Under the pieces are notes generated by a model. The model was given only the letters and a program-made list of their open reading frames with translations. It was not told the DNA's origin and searched no databases. Positions 15,426 through 23,655 of a stretch of 35,517 nt of DNA are shown piece by piece; within the stretch, counting starts at the first letter, position 1, and the number at the start of each line of letters is the position of its first letter. The position numbers were made by a program, and so were the translations under genes. This DNA comes from Bacteroidota bacterium (GTDB lineage Bacteria > Bacteroidota > Bacteroidia > Bacteroidales > DTGW01): the NCBI GenBank assembly GCA_029572965.1, contig JAKPQD010000318.1, positions 1 through 35,517 on the forward strand, written 5' to 3'.

Positions 15426-16040
15426 ATGAAAGACCCGATAAAAACCATACACGATAGTACCAATATAGCGCTTAGCCACCAAATGGCGCTCGGGTTTGCA
15501 TTGCCACCTATATACCCGCTGCGCACAATAGTGCGGGTGCCAGAAATTGACAAAGATGGCAAGGCTGCCGACGAATCGCTCCAAAACGATATTAAAAAAG
15601 GGCTCGAATCGCTTGGCTCTACATTATGGCAGGTACCTATCACCCTCAAAATGGGGGCCGATGAGTTTATGCTGCCTATTGACCCGGTTATTGCTATTTC
15701 AGGTAATAACAAAATTATCAGGCGTTATGTCAATAAAAGCCAGGTTCGTGGTTCTATTAAAGAACGCTGGAACCAGGATGACTACGAAATTACCATCGGC
15801 GGCATTATTACCTCGGACGAAAACAATACCATATATGACTATCTTGCCCGCCTGAGAACTTTTTGCGAAGCCCGTGAGAGCATAGGCATTGTATGCGATT
15901 TGCTCAACAATGTTTTCGATATACACTATATAGCTATTGATAGTTACGATTTCCCGTTTACACGCGGGGCGGACAACCAGCAGTTTACTATCAAAGCCTT
16001 TAGCGATGATAATTACCTGTTATTAACCGATAATGTATGA
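15426..16040 (+). CDS. Baseplate/hub adaptor protein (DUF6046-like)
   Basis: 204 aa. Sits between tape measure and the hub gene, where Mu has gp43. Sequence includes LPPIYPLRTIVRVPE, DEFMLPIDPVIAISGNNKIIRRYVNKSQVRGSIKERWNQDDYEITIGGII and RLRTFCEARESIGI, which looks like the DUF6046 proteins of Bacteroidota phages. It probably links the tube to the hub. The stop overlaps the next start as ATGA. Confidence 0.6.
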   Translation: MKDPIKTIHDSTNIALSHQMALGFALPPIYPLRTIVRVPEIDKDGKAADESLQNDIKKGLESLGSTLWQVPITLKMGADEFMLPIDPVIAISGNNKIIRRYVNKSQVRGSIKERWNQDDYEITIGGIITSDENNTIYDYLARLRTFCEARESIGIVCDLLNNVFDIHYIAIDSYDFPFTRGADNQQFTIKAFSDDNYLLLTDNV

Positions 16041-17017
16041 TCTACAACCTTGATTATCATATTAACGTTGGGAATTATACGCTCAAAATGATAGAAAGCG
16101 TGACAATAAAACGCTCTGTCGAGCTATTGTCCGACACTGCAGTTATAACCCTGCCGTCAATGATTGCCGGCAAGGCCATAAATGCTACCGATAGCACATT
16201 GGATTATCTCGAAAAAACAATAAAAGCCGGAGATAAAGTAATTATTTCACTTGGTTACAACGATACGCTCACTAAAGAATTTGAAGGCTATATCGAACAT
16301 ATCGAAAACGACGATAATGCAATAAAGCTACACTGCGAAGATGAAATTTATCGCTTTCGCAAACCTTTGCCCGACAAACAATTTACAAAAATCACTCTTA
16401 AAAATTTATTGTCATGGGTAATTAGCCAAATAGACAGCAGTATAAAACTTAATTGCGACTACGATTTTACTTACGACTCGTTTGTAGTCAAGGGGGCTAC
16501 CGGGTACGATATACTTAAAAAAATACAGGAAGAAGCTAAGCCAAACGTGTATATGAAAGATGGCACGTTGCATATACGCCCGCAATATGTAGAGATATTT
16601 GGCGAAGCTGCGTATGATTTTATGCAAAATATTGAGACATCAAAACTTAAATACAAACAAGCCGAACAACGGAAATTACTTGTCGAAGTAGAAGGTAAAA
16701 GCGCCGACGGCAAAGTAATTAAAGTCGAAAGCGGCACACCGGGAGGCGAACGCATGACTATTAAAACATCGGGCATTAGCGATAAAAAGAGCCTTCAGCA
16801 CATAGCGGATGAAACGCTTAAAGCGCATGTGTACACAGGATACGAAGGAAGTTTCACTGGATGGCTTGTGCCTTTTTGCGATGCCGGTTATAAGGTTACT
16901 ATCGTCGATAAAGATTATGAGTTCAAAAACGGTTCGTATTATGTTCTTGGGGTCGAGGTAAACTTTTCGGCATCGGGAGGCGAGCGCACTGTTGCTATTG
17001 GTAAAAAAATTGACTAA
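16037..17017 (+). CDS. Baseplate hub protein (Mu gp44 / late control D-like)
   Basis: 326 aa. N-terminal beta domain (ESVTIKRSVELLSDTAVITLPS, then KAGDKVIISLGYNDTLTKEFEGYIEHIE), then a helix-rich middle with DILKKIQEEAKPNVYMKDGTLHIRPQY, then a C-terminal part with KVESGTPGGERMTIKT and LKAHVYTGYEGSFTGWLVP. This is the order of gpD/gp44 hub proteins, which form the trimeric hub beneath the tube and hold the spike. Overlaps the upstream gene by ATGA. Confidence 0.85.
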   Translation: MIYNLDYHINVGNYTLKMIESVTIKRSVELLSDTAVITLPSMIAGKAINATDSTLDYLEKTIKAGDKVIISLGYNDTLTKEFEGYIEHIENDDNAIKLHCEDEIYRFRKPLPDKQFTKITLKNLLSWVISQIDSSIKLNCDYDFTYDSFVVKGATGYDILKKIQEEAKPNVYMKDGTLHIRPQYVEIFGEAAYDFMQNIETSKLKYKQAEQRKLLVEVEGKSADGKVIKVESGTPGGERMTIKTSGISDKKSLQHIADETLKAHVYTGYEGSFTGWLVPFCDAGYKVTIVDKDYEFKNGSYYVLGVEVNFSASGGERTVAIGKKID

Positions 17018-17022
17018 ACATT

Positions 17023-17517
17023 ATGGAACAGGTTACATATATTAAACAATTGCTTAAAGCTATTGCCAACAATGGCAAAAAAGACATATTGTTTCAAGCC
17101 GAAGTTATTGATGTAAAAAACAATACATGCACCATTAAAGAAGGCAACATTACATACGAAAATGTATATCTGCTCGCTGCAATGTATAATGGAAATGATA
17201 CATTATATATTAAGCCCGCAACTGGTTCAATAGCGCTTGTAGCCGACACATCGGAAGGCGAACGGCGCAACATGGCAATATTGGGTTATACGGCCATTGA
17301 TGAGATAATTGTACATGGCGGTAAAAACGGGGGCATTCCAATAGGTTCAAAATTAGCTGAATGGATGAACAATGTAGCCAACGACCTTGCAACATTGCAA
17401 CAACTATTGCTTACATCTCCCATAGCAGGCAATGGTGCCAAAGCAGCTATACAGTTTGTGCCTAAAACAAAAACAATAACAGCCTCAGATATTGAAAATA
17501 CAAAAATAAAGCATTAA
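17023..17517 (+). CDS. Baseplate spike protein (Mu gp45 / gpV-like)
   Basis: 164 aa. OB-like N-terminal part (ILFQAEVIDVKNNTCTIKEGNITYENVYL), TGSIALVADTSEGERRNMAILGYTAID, then a short helical tail. Position after the hub gene and before the gp25-like gene matches the central spike of contractile tails. It punctures the outer membrane. No long beta-helix tip is visible, so the tip may be supplied by another protein. Confidence 0.7.
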   Translation: MEQVTYIKQLLKAIANNGKKDILFQAEVIDVKNNTCTIKEGNITYENVYLLAAMYNGNDTLYIKPATGSIALVADTSEGERRNMAILGYTAIDEIIVHGGKNGGIPIGSKLAEWMNNVANDLATLQQLLLTSPIAGNGAKAAIQFVPKTKTITASDIENTKIKH

Positions 17518-17518
17518 G

Positions 17519-17806
17519 ATGAATGATATTCAACTAAATACCGAAATAGACCTGTTAATAACCAATGGCGATTTTGCTGTTGGGGAAACAACCAATCAGG
17601 ATATTTTTTTACTGCTTAGCTGCGATAAGGGCAGTATTAGGCAGCATCCAACAATTGGTGTAGGAATAAGCAACATGCTTGGCGATAACGATATTAATGC
17701 GTGGAAACGCAGTATCAGGGAAGAATGTAATAAAATGGGGCTATTAATTGAAAAATTGAATATAAGTAATAACGGACAAATAGAATTACAAGCAAATTAT
17801 AAATAA
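17519..17806 (+). CDS. Baseplate wedge protein (Mu gp46 / GPW-gp25-like)
   Basis: 95 aa. The sequence DLLITNGDFAVGETTNQDIFLLLSCDKGSIRQHPTIGVGISNMLG is the typical start of gp46/gp25-like wedge proteins in Bacteroidota phages. It begins 1 bp after the spike gene stop. It connects the hub to the sheath's first ring. Confidence 0.75.
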   Translation: MNDIQLNTEIDLLITNGDFAVGETTNQDIFLLLSCDKGSIRQHPTIGVGISNMLGDNDINAWKRSIREECNKMGLLIEKLNISNNGQIELQANYK

Positions 17807-17807
17807 C

Positions 17808-18203
17808 ATGAGCATCCTCAATACCATTACCTCCGGTGCCACCGGACTAATTAAAGCCGTAGGCGAAGCCATTGACCGCAACGTAACCAACCAGGGCGAG
17901 AAACTTGCATTGTATAATGAATTACAGAAGATTTTGAATGAAAACGAAAAAGAACTCACAGCCCGTCATGCTGCAGATATGGCAAGCGATAGCTGGCTGA
18001 GCAAGAACGTACGACCACTAACGTTGATTACGCTATTATTGTTATATCTATTATTTGCTTTATTCGATGCTATCAATGCCGTACATATAGCCAAGGCTTA
18101 TATTGATATGCTCGAAGAGCTGACGATGTTAGTTATGGCATTTTATTTTGGCAGCAGGGGCATTGAAAAGGTAAGCAGGAATATAAAAATTGGCAAAAAG
18201 TAA
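17808..18203 (+). CDS. Holin (3-TM superfamily)
   Basis: 131 aa. Amphipathic N-terminus, then HAADMASDSWLSKNVRPLTLITLLLLYLLFALFD and a second hydrophobic helix LEELTMLVMAFYFGSRGIEKVS: the DSWLSKxxRP and FYFGSRGxEK motifs are hallmarks of the 3-TM holin family. It should permeabilise the inner membrane for the muramidase encoded at 9983, which lacks a signal peptide. It lies inside the baseplate operon, 7 kb from the endolysin. The stop overlaps the next start as TAATG. Confidence 0.88.
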   Translation: MSILNTITSGATGLIKAVGEAIDRNVTNQGEKLALYNELQKILNENEKELTARHAADMASDSWLSKNVRPLTLITLLLLYLLFALFDAINAVHIAKAYIDMLEELTMLVMAFYFGSRGIEKVSRNIKIGKK

Positions 18204-19429
18204 TGGCTGGAATAGTTACATACGACACTATTATTGTCCAACAAGGCCAGTGCCTGCTCGACATTGCCCTGCAAGAATACGGCAGCGCCGAGGGCGTGGT
18301 CATGCTCATGCGCGACAACAACCTCAGCCTCGATGCCAATCTCTTACCAGGCACTGCGTTGGTAGTGCGCAACACGCCAATTAACAAGGCCGTGAAAAAC
18401 TACTATGCGGCTAAGCGGTTGAAGGTGGCCGGGGCGGTCGAAATTGTGCCACCTGAAGTAGTGACTCCTGAAATAGAGGTAACTGAGCTTTTTACCAGCT
18501 CGGCCAAGATTATCAACGCTGATATTAGAAGTGTTCATTGCGCTTTTACCTGTGAAGGAGGAAAGATTATTACCAATGCGGCGGCTTTTAGTGAAGAATT
18601 TACACAAAGGCAGATGAATGGAATTACCAATCCAATTACTGCATGTTGCAGGAATATGAATGACCTGTCTAAAATTATTTTTTCTTCCGGAGGACTATTA
18701 TACTATACTCTTGATTATGGCGCAACAATAAACAGGTGGTATCCCGAATGGGACTATTTTATTGGTGAAGTTGTTTACCTTAATGGCCGAGATTGGTTTT
18801 ACAATAATGGAGTGCCAAGTCTTATGGCACCTCATATAATTTTCAGGAATAAACAAGATGGCAAACAATATATAGGTTATTTAGCGTCGACTGGCAGTAC
18901 GGTTGTTTTCCAAGCCGTGACATTTAATGGTGGCGATATAAAGCGTATATCATGGCCAAACACTGGTGTCGCTGTTACAGATACCTGCTTGTATAAAACT
19001 TCTGGTTATTGGTCTATTAGCAATGGAGAAACCCCAGGAGATTGGTCTAAAGTAGTATGGGTTAATAATAATTACAACAATAATGGATGGTCAGCTGACC
19101 GCTATAATATGGCTGTCTTGCCCAATAAGCTATATGTTGAGAAAAATTACACTACTCCTCCAACCGATTTAACGCTTGCTTTTGACATATATACTGACGC
19201 TTATTTCTATAGGGTTGATTTTTCGTTTTTGCTTGGTACATCATTCTATTTGGTCGGGAAAAAGTATGGTCATAATGGCCATATAATCCGCAAACTATTG
19301 CCGGATGGCACTTTCAAAACGGCACTCATGCTTGATTATGAGCTTAAAAATCTTAGGCCAATCATTCTGGGCAAAAATGCAATCATTGGACATACCGACT
19401 ATAAAATAATAAAATTGACATTAAAATAA
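18203..19429 (+). CDS. LysM-like tail protein with long C-terminal Asp-box-like domain
   Basis: 408 aa. Residues 1-65 resemble a LysM/tail-protein-X domain (TIIVQQGQCLLDIALQEYGSAEGVVMLMRDNNL, then LLPGTALVV). After a linker at 70-100 (EIVPPEVVTPEIEV), about 300 residues of aromatic, Asn/Gly-rich beta sequence follow, with one Asp-box-like motif (YYTLDYGATINRWYPEW) and repeated beta-hairpin-like phrases. Such short LysM-like phage proteins are usually near 100 aa, so the C-terminal part looks appended; its DNA is also visibly more AT-rich. It could be a tail-tip or receptor-recognition module (inference). Confidence 0.7.
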   Translation: MAGIVTYDTIIVQQGQCLLDIALQEYGSAEGVVMLMRDNNLSLDANLLPGTALVVRNTPINKAVKNYYAAKRLKVAGAVEIVPPEVVTPEIEVTELFTSSAKIINADIRSVHCAFTCEGGKIITNAAAFSEEFTQRQMNGITNPITACCRNMNDLSKIIFSSGGLLYYTLDYGATINRWYPEWDYFIGEVVYLNGRDWFYNNGVPSLMAPHIIFRNKQDGKQYIGYLASTGSTVVFQAVTFNGGDIKRISWPNTGVAVTDTCLYKTSGYWSISNGETPGDWSKVVWVNNNYNNNGWSADRYNMAVLPNKLYVEKNYTTPPTDLTLAFDIYTDAYFYRVDFSFLLGTSFYLVGKKYGHNGHIIRKLLPDGTFKTALMLDYELKNLRPIILGKNAIIGHTDYKIIKLTLK

Positions 19430-20289
19430 TGGCACGAACAGTAACCGAAATATACAATGCTGCCTTAGCGCAGAAAGAGGCCACACCGGAACTGGCCGCA
19501 TTGACAAGCACCAGCAAAACCGCACTATGGCGGCTATGGCTGTGGTTAGTGGCATTCGTAACCGCCACGCACGAGGCGCTCTGGGACGAATACGCCAAAG
19601 ACATTGAAGCCAAAGGCCGTGCCGCTATTGCCGGTACTGTAGCCTGGTACCACTCGCGCGTGATGGAGTTCCAGGACGGCGACACGCTTACGCTTATTGA
19701 CAACGTGTATCAATACGGGGTGGTTGACGAAACAAAGCGTATTGTCAAGTTTTGCTCCATTAACGAGGTCGAAGGGTCATTATACATAAAGGTGGCCGCC
19801 GCCGATGGTGACGGCAACCCGGTAATAATTGACGGGGCATCGTACAGCAACCTCGACAACTACCTTAACTTTATCAAGTTTGCAGGTACCCGCCACAGCC
19901 TTATAAGCCTTGCGGCCGATAAAATTTTTATGGACTTGAAAATATATTACTCAGGCGTACCGTACAGCGAGGTGAGCGCCAATGTATTTGCGGCCATTGT
20001 GTCTTATTTGTCCACCCTATCCACCAAACATTTTAACGGGGCGCTGAAAAAAGCTGCATTAATAGCTGCCATTATGGACGTTGACGGCGTTGACGATGCT
20101 TATTTTAGCCTGCTACAAAGCAAGCAGGGCGATAACGCGGCTGTAGGCATCGACCGCGAAACTATTGCCGCATCTGGCTATTGGCAACTCGATGGCGGCA
20201 ACCAAATAACCTCTACCGTCAACAACCCCGATGGCAGCATAACTACATCTACAGACGGCAATGTATCGATTACTTATATTGTAAGCTAA
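19429..20289 (+). CDS. Baseplate J-like protein (Mu gp47-like position)
   Basis: 286 aa. Helical N-terminus (TVTEIYNAALAQKEATPELAAL), GDTLTLIDNVYQYGVVDETKRIVKFCSINEV, VAAADGDGNPVIIDGASYSNLDNYLNFIKFAGTRHSLIS, then a helix-rich region ALKKAALIAAIMDVDGVDDAYF. The last pattern (ALIAAIMDVDGVDDA) is the usual J-like signature. Overlaps the next gene as TAATG. Wedge component of the baseplate. Confidence 0.7.
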   Translation: MARTVTEIYNAALAQKEATPELAALTSTSKTALWRLWLWLVAFVTATHEALWDEYAKDIEAKGRAAIAGTVAWYHSRVMEFQDGDTLTLIDNVYQYGVVDETKRIVKFCSINEVEGSLYIKVAAADGDGNPVIIDGASYSNLDNYLNFIKFAGTRHSLISLAADKIFMDLKIYYSGVPYSEVSANVFAAIVSYLSTLSTKHFNGALKKAALIAAIMDVDGVDDAYFSLLQSKQGDNAAVGIDRETIAASGYWQLDGGNQITSTVNNPDGSITTSTDGNVSITYIVS

Positions 20290-20813
20290 TGTACAACCAC
20301 GATATACATACCGTAACCGAACAGATATTGCCGCCACACTTGCGCAAAACTGCCCATGTGGCATGGGTTAAATTGCTCACTTCTATGCTTGGCAATACCT
20401 GGGACAAATTCCGCAACTCGGGCAATGGCGCTGTTGCTGTTATCAACGACAGGCTCAATTACAACGGTCAGGTATGCTACCTGCTCAAAGCATTGGTTGA
20501 CAAGGTGGCGCATAACCCGGCATTGATAAGCATCGAACAGAACAACGACGAACGCTGGCAGGTATATATATATAACTTGTCAGATGCCCAAGACCAGGAC
20601 GCACGGTTTATTTTTAATGAGGTTGACATGGCTGGCCCTTTGTTTACCGAAACGTATATACTCAACACCACAGATTATATGTATGATTATGATTTTAAGG
20701 TGATGATATACCCAAGCCTCGATACTAATGAGATAAGGGCCCAGATAATGAATATTGTCAACCTGTATAAGGTTGCTGGTAAAAAATATATAATTCAATC
20801 TATTATGCTATGA
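20289..20813 (+). CDS. Baseplate/tail-fibre connector (Mu gp48-like position)
   Basis: 174 aa from the ATG at 20289, which overlaps the J-like gene stop (TAATG); an in-frame ATG at 20181 would lie deep in that gene. Sequence: EQILPPHLRKTAHVAWVKLLTSMLGNTWDKFRN, NGQVCYLLKALVDKVAHN, then ALISIEQNNDERWQVYIYNL and a strand-rich end. It sits where Mu has gp48, which joins tail fibres to the baseplate. No closer family named. Confidence 0.65.
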   Translation: MYNHDIHTVTEQILPPHLRKTAHVAWVKLLTSMLGNTWDKFRNSGNGAVAVINDRLNYNGQVCYLLKALVDKVAHNPALISIEQNNDERWQVYIYNLSDAQDQDARFIFNEVDMAGPLFTETYILNTTDYMYDYDFKVMIYPSLDTNEIRAQIMNIVNLYKVAGKKYIIQSIML

Positions 20814-20854
20814 AACGAGCAGATTCCTTATTTTATTTATAAAATTATTTACGG

Positions 20855-21655
20855 ATGAAAAAACTAAAAACAGAAGAAGGCGTTGGCTTCCCGTTGCGGC
20901 TTGACGATTTTAGGCTAATGCAGGACTCGTCCAAAGAAATGGTGGCACATATTTGCAAATTGCTACTGCAAAACAGGCCTTACACATCAGGCATCCTGCT
21001 TGCAGGCTCAATAACCACCAACCTGAGCGCGAGCCCCAAAACGTGTACCACTACTGATGCCGTGGTATATTTCCAGGGCGAAATATACGATGTTATCAAT
21101 GATACTGTTGATGCCGTGGATGACGGTTATCCCAACTGGCACCTTACACCAACCGAACAGGTATTGTCATCGCGCAGTTACCGCGATGGGGTAACACGGC
21201 CCGTCCACGTCAACTCGTCAATGCAATTGGTATCGCGCCACGGGTACACTACACCATGCCCCGAAGGGTCCCTTGATATTGGCTCCGCCATTAAACTTGC
21301 CGAACTAATCGTGGTCAAACAGGAAAGCTATACACAGACAGCTATACTGATGGACGGTTACGAAGCTGACGGCGGGAACAAAGTACGCTTTAGGCGCAAT
21401 GATATTGGCAACCTCGAAATTTTTGGCCGCTTTAAGGTATCGTCATCGCCGGGCAGTACATTGTTCATGTTGCCTCTTGGGTTCCGTCCTGCCATCGCCC
21501 AAACATTCTTCGTTTTTGCCGAAGCCCCGGATGGTTATAACCTAATCGAAAAACCAATTAAAATACAAGTGCTGCCCAATGGCACGGTCGCCATAAACCA
21601 ATACCAGGATTTTTCCGAAGGATATTATACCATTTGTAATACCATTTTCTTATGA
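20855..21655 (+). CDS. Tail-fibre/baseplate appendage protein
   Basis: 266 aa. N-terminal region EGVGFPLRLDDFRLMQDSSKEMVAHICKLLLQ is a likely baseplate-binding helix region, followed by beta-rich sequence and a C-terminal RFKVSSSPGSTLFMLPLGFRPAIAQTFFVFAE that resembles C-terminal domains of Bacteroidota phage fibre proteins. Separated from the upstream gene by 41 bp, the first real gap in the baseplate operon. The stop overlaps the next start as ATGA. Confidence 0.65.
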   Translation: MKKLKTEEGVGFPLRLDDFRLMQDSSKEMVAHICKLLLQNRPYTSGILLAGSITTNLSASPKTCTTTDAVVYFQGEIYDVINDTVDAVDDGYPNWHLTPTEQVLSSRSYRDGVTRPVHVNSSMQLVSRHGYTTPCPEGSLDIGSAIKLAELIVVKQESYTQTAILMDGYEADGGNKVRFRRNDIGNLEIFGRFKVSSSPGSTLFMLPLGFRPAIAQTFFVFAEAPDGYNLIEKPIKIQVLPNGTVAINQYQDFSEGYYTICNTIFL

Positions 21656-22020
21656 TAACCAAAAAATTACACACATCAATGTATTTCGGCATCCGAATCC
21701 GAAATACCACAACTAACCAGTATTACGACCTTGATACACTTACCGATTTGGCATTCCTTATTGTATTGCCATCCGGCCGTAAGCTCATTGCCCGCAAAGA
21801 CTTTGATGCTGCCCGCGATAATGCACCGTTACACAGGTACTCACCGGATTTTTATTATTGCAAGTTTAGCGCATCTGATACAGCTTCCGAAACAGAAACA
21901 GGTATAGGCTCGTACGAAATTGGCACTATTGCCCCGGATGCCGACATCGAAAAGTTTATCTCAATATCTGACCCAATAAGTGTAAGGTTTACTTTGTCTA
22001 ATTTATCCGCAGTAATATGA
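21652..22020 (+). CDS. Baseplate-upper-protein-like small tail protein
   Basis: 122 aa, beta-rich: MYFGIRIRNTTTNQYYDLDTLTDLAFLIVLPSGRKLIARKDFDAARDNAP, then SYEIGTIAPDADIEKF and SDPISVRFTLSNLSAVI. The layout of an immunoglobulin-like strand pattern with an acidic tail resembles small baseplate-upper proteins encoded before tail fibres. The family is not certain. Linked by ATGA overlaps on both sides. Confidence 0.55.
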   Translation: MITKKLHTSMYFGIRIRNTTTNQYYDLDTLTDLAFLIVLPSGRKLIARKDFDAARDNAPLHRYSPDFYYCKFSASDTASETETGIGSYEIGTIAPDADIEKFISISDPISVRFTLSNLSAVI

Positions 22021-22856
22021 TAGTCGAAGTATATACAGGTGATACATTTGAAGCTGTCGTCAACAGCCAAAAAGAGCTTTGTGCAGAGGTACATATCGAT
22101 AGCCCGATAATCGAAAGTCCTGTCAAATCAGTAAATAACCAACTGCCGGACGTGGATGGCAATATTAATATAAATATACCAATGCCGGATTTGTCCTGGT
22201 ATCAGACAATTACCGACAATAGTTTGCAAACAATATCTAAAACTATCCCCGGCGCAATCAACGAAACAAATGCCATTGCCAAAGGGCGCAACAAAGGATA
22301 TGTATTTGCTACCGTAGATGCATTAGATGCTTGGTTATCTATACCGGATAATGTTGCACAGCTTAATTTAGGCGACAACTTATATATATTGGCTATTGAC
22401 GTGCCAGACTTTTGGTGGGACGGTACCCAAAAAAGAATGCTCGAAACGCAAAAGGTAGATTTGACCGGGTATGTACCAACATCCAGAACTGTCAATAACA
22501 AGCCATTAAGCACCAATATTGTATTAACTGGAGTTGATATACCAGAGACAGTACAAACGTTAACAGATGCCAGCACAATAGTCTGGGATGCATCATTGGG
22601 GTTGCGGGCTATGGTTACAATAGCTGGTAATAGGACACTTGCTAATATCTCTAATCCGATAATAGGGAAGAGGTATGTTATTTTGGTTAAACAAGATAGT
22701 ACAGGGTCTCGAACGCTTAATTACGGTTCAAATTATAAGTTTCCGGGCGGGATAGCTCCGGTATTATCCAGCAGCCCAAACGCTACAGATATATTAGAGT
22801 TTGAATATTTATTCGGGAATATTATGTTAGTTAATTTTATATCAGACGTGAAATGA
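22017..22856 (+). CDS. Tail fibre protein
   Basis: 279 aa. Contains two copies of the fibre-type motif VKSVNNQLPDVDGNINI and RTVNNKPLSTNIVLTGVDIP, a known pattern of collar/fibre repeats, and a C-terminal beta domain with AMVTIAGNRTLANISNPIIGKRYVILVKQD, resembling receptor-binding head domains of other Bacteroidota phage fibres. It ends in EYLFGNIMLVNFISDVK. DNA is more AT-rich towards the 3' end. ATGA overlaps on both sides. Confidence 0.75.
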   Translation: MIVEVYTGDTFEAVVNSQKELCAEVHIDSPIIESPVKSVNNQLPDVDGNININIPMPDLSWYQTITDNSLQTISKTIPGAINETNAIAKGRNKGYVFATVDALDAWLSIPDNVAQLNLGDNLYILAIDVPDFWWDGTQKRMLETQKVDLTGYVPTSRTVNNKPLSTNIVLTGVDIPETVQTLTDASTIVWDASLGLRAMVTIAGNRTLANISNPIIGKRYVILVKQDSTGSRTLNYGSNYKFPGGIAPVLSSSPNATDILEFEYLFGNIMLVNFISDVK

Positions 22857-23491
22857 TTAGGACCAATAGACAAGTTTTAAGGCTACATTTCGAAAAAAAT
22901 GTCAATGATGCTAATAATATCTGTGTTGGTGGGACAACTACTAATATAACATATATTGACGGTAAGTTTGGGATGGCTGCCAATATAGCCACTACCCCGT
23001 CTTATATTAGTATTCCTCATAATGCAATAATGTCAACCATCAACACATATAACGAGATAACAATATGTTGCTGGGCGTATCATACGTCATCTAATATTGG
23101 ATTTTTATCAGCGAAAGAGAACGAACATTTCGAAGTACATACCGCACTTAACAATAATATAAGATTTATCCCGACATTGAATACCTATATTGACACCCCG
23201 GCACAGTCTTTCCCGCTCAACACATGGTGCCACATAGCTTGCACTTACAACTCGTCCAATATAGGTAATATATACATTAATGGAGCTAAACAAACAGTAA
23301 CTCAGTCAAGATATGATAGGCGCTTATCTCATATAGCTATTGATGTCAATAAGCCGTGGATGGTAGGTGCCAGATGGAATATGCAATACCAATATAGCGG
23401 TATTATTGATGATTTCATCGTATTTAACAAAGAATTAAAAGAACCAGATATTAAGCGTATAATGCTTGGTTTGCACCCAATTGCAGTATAA
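22853..23491 (+). CDS. LamG/concanavalin-like receptor-binding protein
   Basis: 212 aa. A single LamG-like jelly-roll: LRLHFEKNVNDANNICVGGT, YIDGKFGMAANI, then EITICCWAYHTSSN, LNTWCHIACTYNSSNIGNIYINGAKQ and a C-terminal YSGIIDDFIVFNKELKEPDIKRIMLG. These are the classic LamG features, including the W-xH-ACTY strand and the final helix. Probably binds a host surface glycan. It is the last phage gene before the right end. In the +1 frame the coding sense continues past the stop for 15 codons (see findings). Confidence 0.82.
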   Translation: MIRTNRQVLRLHFEKNVNDANNICVGGTTTNITYIDGKFGMAANIATTPSYISIPHNAIMSTINTYNEITICCWAYHTSSNIGFLSAKENEHFEVHTALNNNIRFIPTLNTYIDTPAQSFPLNTWCHIACTYNSSNIGNIYINGAKQTVTQSRYDRRLSHIAIDVNKPWMVGARWNMQYQYSGIIDDFIVFNKELKEPDIKRIMLGLHPIAV

Positions 23492-23590
23492 CAACAAAGG
23501 ATACGGCGGCGGAAAAAAGAAAAAAGTGTAGGTGCTGACGGCCAATTATGATATTTGTTAGTATATTTATTTAAAACCAAATGTACAAAA

Positions 23591-23632
23591 TAAATGTACA
23601 TTTCGTTTTGGATAAATGTACATTTCGTTTTG
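23591..23632. repeat. Tandem 20-bp repeats at prophage right end (transposase end sites)
   Basis: TAAATGTACATTTCGTTTTG occurs at 23591-23610 and again at 23613-23632, a 22-bp pitch; a partial copy (AAATGTACAAAA) precedes at about 23578. Mu right-end R1/R2 sites are adjacent 22-bp elements containing CGAAA; the complement here contains CGAAA too. Location after the last phage gene supports transposase binding sites. Confidence 0.65.
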
Positions 23633-23655
23633 ACAATCTCACCCCCCAAACAAAA

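Larger units (their letters stand above)
1..23635. mobile_element. Mu-like prophage, right (structural) portion; left end outside window
   Basis: A continuous run of head, packaging, tail, baseplate, lysis and tail-fibre genes with Mu-type families: DUF935 portal, gp30/F-like head protein, gpG-like protein, gp36-like connector, DUF2586 sheath, gp44/45/46-like baseplate proteins. No repressor, transposase A or B gene is visible, so the left end must lie upstream of position 1. The right boundary is inferred from two tandem 20-bp repeats ending at 23632, followed by TGACA; Mu-type ends finish in CA, so 23635 is the likeliest last base, with an uncertainty of several bases. Typing as Mu-like rests on gene content and end repeats, since the transposase is not seen. 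Confidence 0.85.

Noticed and set aside
22017-23491. Diversity-generating retroelement in the tail-fibre cassette
   Set aside because: No reverse transcriptase, no template/variable repeat pair and no C-type lectin-like end was found in the window.
23581-23655. Earlier start of the TonB receptor frame
   Set aside because: It is made of the phage end repeats; the signal peptide begins at 23656.
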